A program made the position numbers and the translations under genes. From Actinomyces israelii DSM 43320 (lineage in GTDB: Bacteria; Actinomycetota; Actinomycetes; Actinomycetales; Actinomycetaceae): a DNA stretch of 64,000 nucleotides. Shown piece by piece: positions 57,281 through 64,000 of the stretch. Location of the stretch: contig NZ_JONS01000002.1 of the NCBI RefSeq assembly GCF_000711965.1, positions 62,001 to 126,000 of the forward strand. Direction: 5' to 3'. Below the pieces are notes generated by a model. That model did not search any database and was not told where the DNA came from. It saw nothing but the letters and a program-made list of their open reading frames with translations. How positions within the stretch are numbered: position 1 is the stretch's first letter; the number at the start of each line of letters is the position of its first letter.

Positions 57281-57964
57281 TCAGGCGCTCAGGAGGCGCG
57301 CGACCGCGCGGGCCGTCGTCACCGCATCGGTTCGGCCGCGCTCGCCGGCGACGGTCCGCTCAATGACCAGCCCCACGGCGGCGTTGTGGACGGCGGCGGC
57401 CGCCTCATCGGGATCGATGCCCTGCGCGATGACGCCCCTGGACTGCCAGCGACGAACCACATGGGCGATCTCGGCGCGCACGCGGGCGTAGCTGGCCGCA
57501 TACGCCTCCCGCAGGTCCGGATGCCGCGCCAGCTCCGCCCACACGCCGATCATGAGATTGATCTGACCGGTCTCCGACGAGGACTCGTCCGCCCCGACGC
57601 CGTCGGCCTCGCCGGCCCCGGCGCCGTCGGCCCCCTCGACAGGGCCCGAGAAGGGCCGCCCGAAGACCCAGGAGTGCTCGACCGCGCGCACGAAGACGTC
57701 CTCAAGGCCCGGGAGCTCGTCAAGGTCGGCCAGCGCCGTGATCCACTCCACGACCGGGTCCATGGCCCTGACGATGACGGCGCGCACCAGCGAGCGCTTC
57801 CCCTCCGGGAAGTACCGGTAGACGGTGCTCGACGACATGCCCGCCTCGGCGACAATCTCGTCCATCGAGGCGCCGTCGAAGCCCTGTCGGGCGAAGCAGA
57901 CCGCCGCCGCCGCCAGGATCCTTGCCGTCTGCTGGTCTCGGTACGACTGCGTGACACGGGGCAT
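57281..57964 (-). CDS. TetR-family transcriptional repressor
   Basis: A 227-residue regulator. The N-terminal HTH is FDGASMDEIVAEAGMSSSTV followed by YRYFPEGKRSL. The C-terminal ligand domain is acidic in its middle (GADGAGAGEADGVGADESS). ATG at 57964. It is divergent from the MFS gene; a palindrome overlaps the -35 region of the MFS promoter, so it likely represses the efflux pump and possibly itself. Confidence 0.92.
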   Translation of the reverse strand: MPRVTQSYRDQQTARILAAAAVCFARQGFDGASMDEIVAEAGMSSSTVYRYFPEGKRSLVRAVIVRAMDPVVEWITALADLDELPGLEDVFVRAVEHSWVFGRPFSGPVEGADGAGAGEADGVGADESSSETGQINLMIGVWAELARHPDLREAYAASYARVRAEIAHVVRRWQSRGVIAQGIDPDEAAAAVHNAAVGLVIERTVAGERGRTDAVTTARAVARLLSA

Positions 57965-58014
57965 GGCACCAGGATACGGCGGCCCGGCGAATGCCGGACG
58001 TCACACCGCCTCCA

Positions 58015-58035
58015 CAAAACGAAACGACCGTTTTG
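58015..58035. promoter_or_regulatory. Probable TetR operator
   Basis: CAAAACG (58015-58021) and CGTTTTG (58029-58035) form a perfect 7-bp inverted repeat with a 7-bp spacer between the divergent genes. Confidence 0.65.
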
Positions 58036-58061
58036 ACGTGGGCGACTCCGGGCACTACGGT
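58033..58061 (+). promoter_or_regulatory. Promoter of the MFS efflux gene
   Basis: TTGACG (58033-58038), a 17-bp spacer and TACGGT (58056-58061). The -35 box overlaps the operator, which fits repression by occlusion. Confidence 0.65.
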
Positions 58062-58104
58062 CAGCATCACAAACAATAACGAGTGTTTCGATATGGAGGT
58101 GCTC

Positions 58105-59682
58105 ATGTCTCCTGCACCCGTCACAGCAACCACCGCGGTGCGCGGCCGCGCACCGCGCCCGTCCTCGACCCCGCGCTCCCGGGAGCGCGCCCTCGTCGCC
58201 GGCTCCCTGATCACCCAGCTCATGATCGTTCTCGACATGACGATCATCGCGATCGCCCTGCCCAGCATGCAGGCCGATCTGGGGCTGACGTCCTCCCAGC
58301 GTCCGTGGGCCATCACCGCCTACACCCTCGCCAACGGCGGCCTCGTCCTGCTCGGCGGGCGCCTGACCACCGTCATCGGCATTCGGCGCTCCTACTGGCT
58401 GGGACAGGCCGGCTTCGCCACCGCGAGCCTCATCGCGGGCACGGCGTCCTCCTTCCCCGTGCTGGTGACCGCCCGCACCGCCCAAGGCGCGTTCGCCGCC
58501 CTGCTCGGCCCGACGACACTGTCACTGCTCAACTCCGCCTTCCCCGCGGGGCCCCGACGCAGGCGGGTCTTCGCCTTCTTCGGCGCCACGGGCGGCGTCG
58601 GGGCCGCGGCCGGGCTCCTGATCGGCGGGGCGCTCACGGACTGGCTCAGCTGGCGCTGGTCGCTCTACGTCAACGTGCCGATCGCCCTGATCGGCTTCCT
58701 CGTCGGCCTGCGCGGCCTGCCCGCCTCCAGCGTCCGTCGCGAGGGACCGGCCCTGCCCGACCCGCTCGGCCTCGTCCTGGGCTGCGCCGCCTGCTTCAGC
58801 GCGGTGTTCGGCCTGGACCGCGCCGAGCAGACCTCCTGGGGATCGGCCCCGACCATCGGCTGGCTCACAGCCGCGGTCGTGCTGGCGCTGACGTTCCTGG
58901 TCAGGGAGCGCGCCGCCTCCGACCCCACCCTGCCGCTGTGGATCGTCTCCCGGCCCGCGCGCGCCGCCTCCTACGTCGGCGCGGCGACGGTCGGCGCGAC
59001 CCAGATGGGCGGAGCGCTCTACCTGACCTACTACCTGCAGAACCACTTCGGCTACTCGCCCCTGCGGACCGGCGTCGCCTTCCTGCCCATGATCGGCGCC
59101 CTCGTGGTCACCGCGCCGCTGGCCGGGCAGCGCCTCCTCCACCGCCTGGGCACGCGCGGCACGCTGCCCCTGGGCATCGCGATCGAGGCGGCGGCCTCCG
59201 TCCTCCTGTCCCGGATCGGCCCCGACTCGAGCTACGCCGGGGCAGTCGTACCCGGGATCATGGTCCTCGGCGTGGGGATCGGCTTCGTCATGCCGGTCAC
59301 GTTCAACTCGGGCACCCGGGGCGTTCCCGTCTCCCACACCGGTCTCGCCTCGGCGGTTCTCACAGTCGCCCAGCAGATCGGCGCCTCGCTGAGCGTCGCC
59401 CTGCTGTCGACCTACGCGAGCAGGCACGTGAGCGCCTATGTCGAGGGGCACGCCGAGCAGACCAGGGCCCGGGCCATGAGCGCGCTGAGCCAGGCGCAGG
59501 CGACCCCGGACTCCGACGCCGGACGGGCGATCGTCGCCAGGCTGACCGCCGAGCTGGCCGACCGCGCGCAGATCAGCGCCTACAGCGGCGGATTCCTCCT
59601 CATGGCCTGCATCCTCGCAGTCGTGGCGGCGCTACTCATTGCGGCCGCCGTTCTGCGGGCCCGTCGCCACCAGGCCACTTAG
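58105..59682 (+). CDS. MFS multidrug efflux transporter (DHA2/EmrB-QacA type)
   Basis: A 525-residue transporter with fourteen predicted helices. TM1 carries LDMTIIAIALPSMQ, the DHA2 motif, and the proline/glycine-rich TM5 motif reads GATGGVGAAAGLLIGGAL. ATG at 58105 has GGAGG five bases upstream. Regulated by the divergent TetR. Likely substrates are cationic drugs or dyes, but this is inferred from the family. Confidence 0.92.
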   Translation: MSPAPVTATTAVRGRAPRPSSTPRSRERALVAGSLITQLMIVLDMTIIAIALPSMQADLGLTSSQRPWAITAYTLANGGLVLLGGRLTTVIGIRRSYWLGQAGFATASLIAGTASSFPVLVTARTAQGAFAALLGPTTLSLLNSAFPAGPRRRRVFAFFGATGGVGAAAGLLIGGALTDWLSWRWSLYVNVPIALIGFLVGLRGLPASSVRREGPALPDPLGLVLGCAACFSAVFGLDRAEQTSWGSAPTIGWLTAAVVLALTFLVRERAASDPTLPLWIVSRPARAASYVGAATVGATQMGGALYLTYYLQNHFGYSPLRTGVAFLPMIGALVVTAPLAGQRLLHRLGTRGTLPLGIAIEAAASVLLSRIGPDSSYAGAVVPGIMVLGVGIGFVMPVTFNSGTRGVPVSHTGLASAVLTVAQQIGASLSVALLSTYASRHVSAYVEGHAEQTRARAMSALSQAQATPDSDAGRAIVARLTAELADRAQISAYSGGFLLMACILAVVAALLIAAAVLRARRHQAT

Positions 59683-59736
59683 CCGACTGATTCCGACCAC
59701 GGCGCATGCCGGGCCCGCCCCGCGCCCCTCCGCGCC

Positions 59737-59813
59737 GAGATCGGTCGTATTCCGGCTCGAGATCGGTCCAGTTCCGCACCGAGATCGGTCCAGTTCCGCA
59801 CCGAGATCGGTTC
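59737..59813 (+). repeat. 22-bp repeat array, four units
   Basis: Cores at 59737, 59759, 59781 and 59803 are exactly 22 bp apart; units two and three are near-identical (GAGATCGGTCCAGTTCCGCA). The longest direct array in the window. Confidence 0.9.
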
Positions 59814-60045
59814 GGAGCGCCGGCCCGACGCCCGCCGGCCCGACGCCGCGCCTCGGACAGTGATCGTCCGGCGCGTCTTCAGCGCCCCCGCGCCATCCGG
59901 CCCGCACCGCAAGACCTGGAATCGCGCCGATTCTCACGGTGTTCGGGGCAGTCGACCGTCTTGGAAGCACGCGGGAAGATCGCTTCCCCCACCCTGTAGC
60001 CAGTCGTCGAGATGACTAACGCCGGGGCGATCAGTAGACCCCGCG

Positions 60046-60099
60046 GACCGATCTCGACGCGAAAACGGACCGATCTCGAGCCGGAAATGAACCGATCTC
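60046..60099 (-). repeat. 22-bp repeat array, three inverted units
   Basis: Inverted cores at 60046, 60068 and 60090 are 22 bp apart. They face the direct array at 59.74-59.81 kb, about 230 bp away. Confidence 0.85.
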
Positions 60100-60313
60100 G
60101 GTGAGGGGTAACGGGTGCGGGGACGGGCGGGCGTCCGCGTGGAGCGCAGTATCCGGGCGCCCGCGTGGAGCGCGCCAGAACGCGAACGTACCTCCACAGT
60201 CGACGTCGGGGCTCCCGGCCCGCCCGGTCCGCCCCGCGTCCGCGCCTGCACTACGGTGGGCACCGGGCCGCGGCGCTCCGCCCGGCCGTTCGCCGTACCG
60301 CGCAGGAGAACCC

Positions 60314-60982
60314 ATGGCAGCTCCCGTCGACCGCACCGACTCGACCCTCGTCATCGGGCTGGGGCGCTTCGGATCCGCTGTAGCGGCGACCCTGGACCGG
60401 CTCGGCCGGGAGGTCCTCGCCGTGGAGTCCAACCCGACGATCGTGCGCCAGTGGACTGGCCGAATCCCCCTGGTGGAGGCCGACGCCACCGACATGGAGG
60501 CCCTGGAGCAGGTGGGCGCCACCGAGTTCGGCACCGCGGTCGTGGGGGTGGCCACCTCCCTGGAGGCGAGTGTCCTGATCACCGGCAACCTCGTGGACCT
60601 GGAGACACCGCAGATCTGGGCCAAGGCGATCTCGCGGGCGCACGGCCGCATCCTGCGCCGCATCGGCGCCCACCACGTGGTCTACCCCGAGTTCGACGCC
60701 GGCCAGCGCGCCGCCCACCTGGTCAGCGGCCGCATGCTGGACTACATCGAGATGGAGAAGGGCGGCTTCACCATCGTCAAGATGCGCCCGCCGGCCGAGC
60801 TGCACGGCTTCACCATCGGCGAGTCCAAGATCCGCTCGCGCTACGGCATCACGGTCTTCGGCCTCATGAGCCCCGGGGAGCCCTTCGAGTACGCGGCGGC
60901 CGAGACCCTGGTCAGCGCCGAGGACGTGCTCGTCGTCGGCGGGGACGCCACGCTGCTGGAGCGCTTCGCCAACCGGGCCTGA
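60314..60982 (+). CDS. Potassium uptake regulatory protein, TrkA/KtrA family
   Basis: A 222-residue cytoplasmic RCK protein. The N-terminal Rossmann fold binds nucleotide (LVIGLGRFGSAVAATLDRLG, then EVLAVESN), and the C-terminal TrkA_C domain begins EMEKGGFTIVKMRPPAELHG and ends VLVVGGDATLLERFA. ATG at 60314 has AGGAG upstream. It should form the gating ring for the KtrB-type protein at 55-57 kb, 3.5 kb upstream on the same strand. Confidence 0.92.
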   Translation: MAAPVDRTDSTLVIGLGRFGSAVAATLDRLGREVLAVESNPTIVRQWTGRIPLVEADATDMEALEQVGATEFGTAVVGVATSLEASVLITGNLVDLETPQIWAKAISRAHGRILRRIGAHHVVYPEFDAGQRAAHLVSGRMLDYIEMEKGGFTIVKMRPPAELHGFTIGESKIRSRYGITVFGLMSPGEPFEYAAAETLVSAEDVLVVGGDATLLERFANRA

Positions 60983-61000
60983 GCGAGTGAGGGCCGGCCC

Positions 61001-62008
61001 TCACTCGCTGGAGCGGCGCACCTGGAGGGTCGGCGCGATGGAGTGGGCCGTCCCCGCGGCACCGCCGATCGCCTCCAGCAGCACCTCCATACACAGCCGC
61101 CCGAGCTCGTCGAAGGGCTGGCGGACCGTGGTCAGCGGCGGCGAGAAGAAGGCCGCTCCGGCGACGTCGTCATAACCGGCCACGACCACGTCCGCGGGCA
61201 CGCGGATCCCCCGGTCGCGCAGCGCGGCCAGCGCGCCCAGCGCCATGAGGTCGTTGGAGCAGAAGACGCCGTCGGGAAGTCCGCGCGCCACGAGCTCCGC
61301 ACCGGCGGCATAGCCCCGTTCGGGAGTCCAGTCCCCCTCGAGCAGGTCGCCCGACGGCGCCCCGGCGTCCTCCACGGCGGCCCGCCACCCGCGGATGCGG
61401 GCGGCCGCGTCGAACCAGTCCGGTGGTCCGCACACGTGGGCCACGGACCGGCACCCGCCGCCCAGGAGGTGTCCGACCGCCATGCGCGCCCCGAGCTCCT
61501 GGTCGATGGAGACGACGTGGATCCGCCCACCGGCCGGGAAGCCGTCGGCCACCACCACCAGCGGGACCGCCCGGGCCGCCCGCTCGACCGCGGTCGCAAT
61601 GTGCGCCCGGGGGGCCACGGCGATCATCCCGTCCACGCCTCGACCGACGAGGAAGTCGAGCGCCTCGGCGACCTCGTCGCCCGATCCCCGGGTCAGGGCG
61701 GCCACGACGGTGGCGTAGCCCTCCCGGCGGGCCGCGGCCTCAATGGCCGCCGCCGCCGAGGCCGGTCCGAAGTAGCGCGAGCCGGCGGTGATGACCCCGA
61801 TGGTGCGCGTGGAGTCGGTCACCAGTGCCCGAGCCGCCATATTGCGGCGGTAGCCCAGCCGGGCGATGGCCGCCTGGACCTTCTCGCGCGTGGTCGGGCG
61901 CACCGAGTCGGGCGCATTGAGCACGCGGGAGACCGTCTGGTGACTCACTCCCGCCAGCCGCGCCACGTCCATCATCCCGGGTCGCCGCCCCGGCTCGCCG
62001 CCGGCCAT
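61001..62008 (-). CDS. LacI-family transcriptional regulator
   Basis: A 335-residue sugar-responsive repressor. The HTH is MMDVARLAGVSHQTVSRVLN with the hinge helix MAARALVT, and the periplasmic-binding-like domain follows (TIGVITAGSRYFGP...PADVVVAGYDDVAGA). ATG at 62008. It lies next to an aldose epimerase and a sugar ABC transporter permease and probably controls them. Confidence 0.92.
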   Translation of the reverse strand: MAGGEPGRRPGMMDVARLAGVSHQTVSRVLNAPDSVRPTTREKVQAAIARLGYRRNMAARALVTDSTRTIGVITAGSRYFGPASAAAAIEAAARREGYATVVAALTRGSGDEVAEALDFLVGRGVDGMIAVAPRAHIATAVERAARAVPLVVVADGFPAGGRIHVVSIDQELGARMAVGHLLGGGCRSVAHVCGPPDWFDAAARIRGWRAAVEDAGAPSGDLLEGDWTPERGYAAGAELVARGLPDGVFCSNDLMALGALAALRDRGIRVPADVVVAGYDDVAGAAFFSPPLTTVRQPFDELGRLCMEVLLEAIGGAAGTAHSIAPTLQVRRSSE

Positions 62009-62068
62009 GACTACCTCCTGCGCCTCGGGCGGCCGGTCAGCCGCGTCGCCGACCGCCGCGGAAGGGCC

Positions 62069-63052
62069 TCACTCCTCCTCGCGCAGCGAGTAGGCGAAGG
62101 AGTGGGACTGTCCGGCCTGAAGCTCGACCAGGTCGCGCCCGCTGTTGAAGGCGTCGGGAGGGCAGGTCATGGGCTCCACGGCGACGCCCCGGCGCCCCAG
62201 GTGCTCGGCGGTGTAGATCTGCACCCACGGCGCCTCGGCGCTCATGACCACGGTGCGGCCCGCCTCTCCACCGGTCAGGCGGGCCTCCCAGGGGCCCTGG
62301 GGCAGGCCCGTGTAGGCGTTGTCGGTCGCGATCCGCCTCACCAGGCGGCCGGCGCGCCAGTCCCAGTCGGTGCCGGTGATGTCGCGCTCGCCGGCCGGCG
62401 CCATGCGCCCATCGACGTCGAGGACCCGCGCGGCCGGCACCTGCAGGATGCACTCGTCCAGCGGGACGGACCGGGTCAGGTAGGGGTGGAAGGAGACGCC
62501 GTAGGGAGCCGGCGCGAGGCGGCCATCGGCCTCGGGGGCGCCGACGGCGCCCGGTGCCGGTGACGCGCCCGCCCCGAGGCTGGTGGTGGTGGCCGTCACG
62601 GTCAGCCCGGTGCGCGCGTCCAGGGAGAAGCGCACGCCGACCCGCAGGCTCCAGGGGTAGGCGTACGAGCCCGGCAGCGTCAGCTCGAGCGCGACCGACG
62701 GCGCCGGGTTCGCCGGGCCGCCGCCGGCGGCCCCGGCCCGGGTTCCTTCGCCCGTGGCGACGACGTCGAAGTCGGCCCAGCCCACCAGGCCGTGCAGGGC
62801 CGAGCCGGTCTCGGGCTCGTTGCAGGGCACCAGGTAGCTCGCACCCCAGTAGGTGTAGCGCGCCCCGACGATCCGGTTGGGCCACGGCGCCAGGGTCTTG
62901 CCCTGCCAGGCCCCGGGCAGCGAGGCCTCGGCGTCGAAGGGGATGATGAGGTCGTCACCCGCCTTGCGCAGGTGGACGAGTGTGGCGCCGGCAGTGGCGA
63001 TGCGGGCCGCGTAGTCGCCGGCGGTCAGGTCGATGAGTTCTCCATTGATCAT
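62069..63052 (-). CDS. Aldose 1-epimerase family protein
   Basis: A 327-residue mutarotase-like protein. Conserved features are GKTLAPWPNRI, ALHGLVGWADF (first catalytic His), YGVSFHPYLT (second His) and the C-terminal GVAVEPMTCPPDAF with the catalytic Glu. ATG at 63052. It interconverts sugar anomers and fits the neighbouring LacI regulator and sugar ABC transporter. Confidence 0.9.
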   Translation of the reverse strand: MINGELIDLTAGDYAARIATAGATLVHLRKAGDDLIIPFDAEASLPGAWQGKTLAPWPNRIVGARYTYWGASYLVPCNEPETGSALHGLVGWADFDVVATGEGTRAGAAGGGPANPAPSVALELTLPGSYAYPWSLRVGVRFSLDARTGLTVTATTTSLGAGASPAPGAVGAPEADGRLAPAPYGVSFHPYLTRSVPLDECILQVPAARVLDVDGRMAPAGERDITGTDWDWRAGRLVRRIATDNAYTGLPQGPWEARLTGGEAGRTVVMSAEAPWVQIYTAEHLGRRGVAVEPMTCPPDAFNSGRDLVELQAGQSHSFAYSLREEE

Positions 63053-63179
63053 GCGTGCCGTCCAAGGTGGTGGTCGAGGTAGCGGCGGGTGCGCTCCCGC
63101 GCAATACGGCCTACCGTACGGCACCGGGCCGGTGCGCGCTCGCCGTGGGACCGCCCGGCGCCGGCCGCCCCCCTTCGCC

Positions 63180-63212
63180 GAGATCGGTCCGGTTCCGCAC
63201 CGAGATCGGTCC
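63180..63212 (+). repeat. 22-bp repeat array, two units
   Basis: Cores at 63180 and 63202 are 22 bp apart and are preceded by CCCCTTCGCC, upstream of the aldose epimerase. Confidence 0.85.
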
Positions 63213-63276
63213 ATGGCTCCCGGCCGGCGCATGCCGCGCGCCCCAGGGCCCCGTCTGCCCGGAGTCGGTCCTCCAG

Positions 63277-63410
63277 GGTCCGCGCCCGAGGGGCGGACCT
63301 CATCCTCGGGGACATCCAGAGGCTCTGGGCCGACCAGGGTCCGCGCCCGAGGGGCGGACCTGCAACCTCGGGGCCCGACCGCGACCGGGTCCGACAGCGT
63401 GGAGCGGACC
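63277..63410 (-). repeat. Tandem hairpin repeat downstream of the ABC permease
   Basis: The 23-bp palindromic unit GGTCCGCGCCCGAGGGGCGG... occurs at 63277-63299 and 63338-63360 and in a degenerate form at 63388-63410. Each can fold (GGTCCGC with GCGGACC). It may terminate the permease transcript. Confidence 0.7.
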
Positions 63411-63463
63411 TGCGACCGCGCGGGCCGAGCGAGGGCCGGGCGAGGGCCGGCGGCCCCGCCGGC

Positions 63464-64000
63464 TCACTGGCCTCCCAGACCCGTCGTGGCGACGGCCTTG
63501 ATGATCTGGCGCTGGAAGAGCATGAACAGGATCGTCAGGGGCAGGGCGGCGATCACGGCCGCGGCCATGGTCTGGGCGTAGATGACCCCGTAGGCGTTCT
63601 TCACCGTGGACAGCCCGACCGGCAGGGTCATCAGGTCGGGATTGTTGGTGATGATGAAGGGCCACATGAAGTTGTTCCACGCGCCGATGAACACGAAGAT
63701 CGCCACCGCGGTGACGATGGGCCGGGAGGTCGGCAGGATGACGTTCCAGAACAGCCTCCAGTTCCCGGCGCCGTCCACGCGCGCCGCGTCCTCGATCTCC
63801 TGGGGCACCTGGTCGAAGTACTGCTTGAAGATGTAGACCATCATCGGCGCGATGGTCTGGGGAAGGATGATGCCGGCGAAGGTGTCGACGGCCCGCAGAA
63901 GGACCATCTCCTTGAACAGCGGGACAATGAGGATCTGGCCGGGCACCATGATGAGGGCGATGGTGGCGGCGAACAGGAGCCTGCGCCCCTTGAAGACCGT
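63464..64000 (-). CDS. Carbohydrate ABC transporter permease (MalG type), partial
   Basis: The C-terminal 178 residues of a permease; the gene enters from the right edge. The EAA loop reads EIEDAARVDGAGNWRLFWNVILP, with helices ALIMVPGQILIVPLF, TAVAIFVFIGAWNNF and MAAAVIAALPLTILFMLF. Typical of the second permease subunit of CUT1 sugar importers. The neighbouring aldose epimerase and LacI regulator suggest a sugar uptake operon. Confidence 0.92.
   Translation of the reverse strand, partial: TVFKGRRLLFAATIALIMVPGQILIVPLFKEMVLLRAVDTFAGIILPQTIAPMMVYIFKQYFDQVPQEIEDAARVDGAGNWRLFWNVILPTSRPIVTAVAIFVFIGAWNNFMWPFIITNNPDLMTLPVGLSTVKNAYGVIYAQTMAAAVIAALPLTILFMLFQRQIIKAVATTGLGGQ

Noticed and set aside
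60101-60313. Longer N-terminus of the TrkA-like protein
   Set aside because: AGGAG immediately precedes ATG 60314 and the upstream part is Arg/Pro-rich intergenic-type sequence containing a dispersed repeat.

Overview
The window is a 64 kb piece of a high-G+C actinobacterial chromosome. The gene content and protein style (EF-Tu, RpoB/RpoC, a Tad/Flp pilus locus, OmpA-type lipoproteins in a Gram-positive, a small basic bS22-like protein) fit Actinomyces or a close relative; this assignment is by recognition, not by a search.

Layout. 1-0.9 kb: 5' part of a secreted CshA-like adhesin (minus). 1.6-6.1 kb: str operon rpsL-rpsG-fusA-tuf (minus). 6.1-7.4 kb: no convincing gene. 7.4-11.4 kb: three poorly characterised membrane proteins with long low-complexity cytoplasmic parts (minus), the middle one frameshifted. 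11.7-21.0 kb: rplJ-rplL and rpoB-rpoC (minus), with an L10 leader before rplJ. 21.7-32.6 kb: a DUF192 protein, a prepilin peptidase and a Tad/Flp locus (zinc-ribbon protein, CpaB, a TadZ-TadE fusion, TadF-like pseudopilin, TadA, TadB, TadC, a histidine kinase/response regulator pair and the Flp pilin), all plus strand. 32.8-42.0 kb: OmpA-domain lipoproteins, several of them broken, around a receptor-type Ser/Thr kinase. 42.1-45.0 kb: tRNA-Trp-secE-nusG-rplK-rplA (minus). 45.1-64 kb: metabolic and transport genes: aminotransferase, alanine/glycine symporter, phosphotransferase, adenosine deaminase family, MFS plus glycerophosphodiesterase, murB, bS22, BldC-like regulator, Ktr/Trk potassium transporter subunits, a TetR/MFS efflux pair, and a LacI/aldose-epimerase/sugar ABC permease group cut by the window end.

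How the genes work together. The translation and transcription core (str operon, rplKA, rplJL, rpoBC) is split into blocks by accessory cell-surface genes: the Tad pilus and OmpA lipoproteins sit between rplK-rplA and rplJ-rplL. The Tad genes should build a Flp pilus, with TadV processing Flp, TadF and the TadE part of the fusion, and the embedded two-component system is a natural candidate regulator.

The most unusual signal is a dispersed intergenic repeat: at least 27 exact copies of the 9-mer GAGATCGGT, often in tandem arrays with a strict 22-bp period and sometimes in inverted pairs forming hairpins. Other points of interest are the TadZ-TadE fusion with an intact prepilin cleavage motif, an in-frame amber codon in an OmpA lipoprotein, two MITE-like elements with long terminal inverted repeats, and a cluster of decaying OmpA paralogues.
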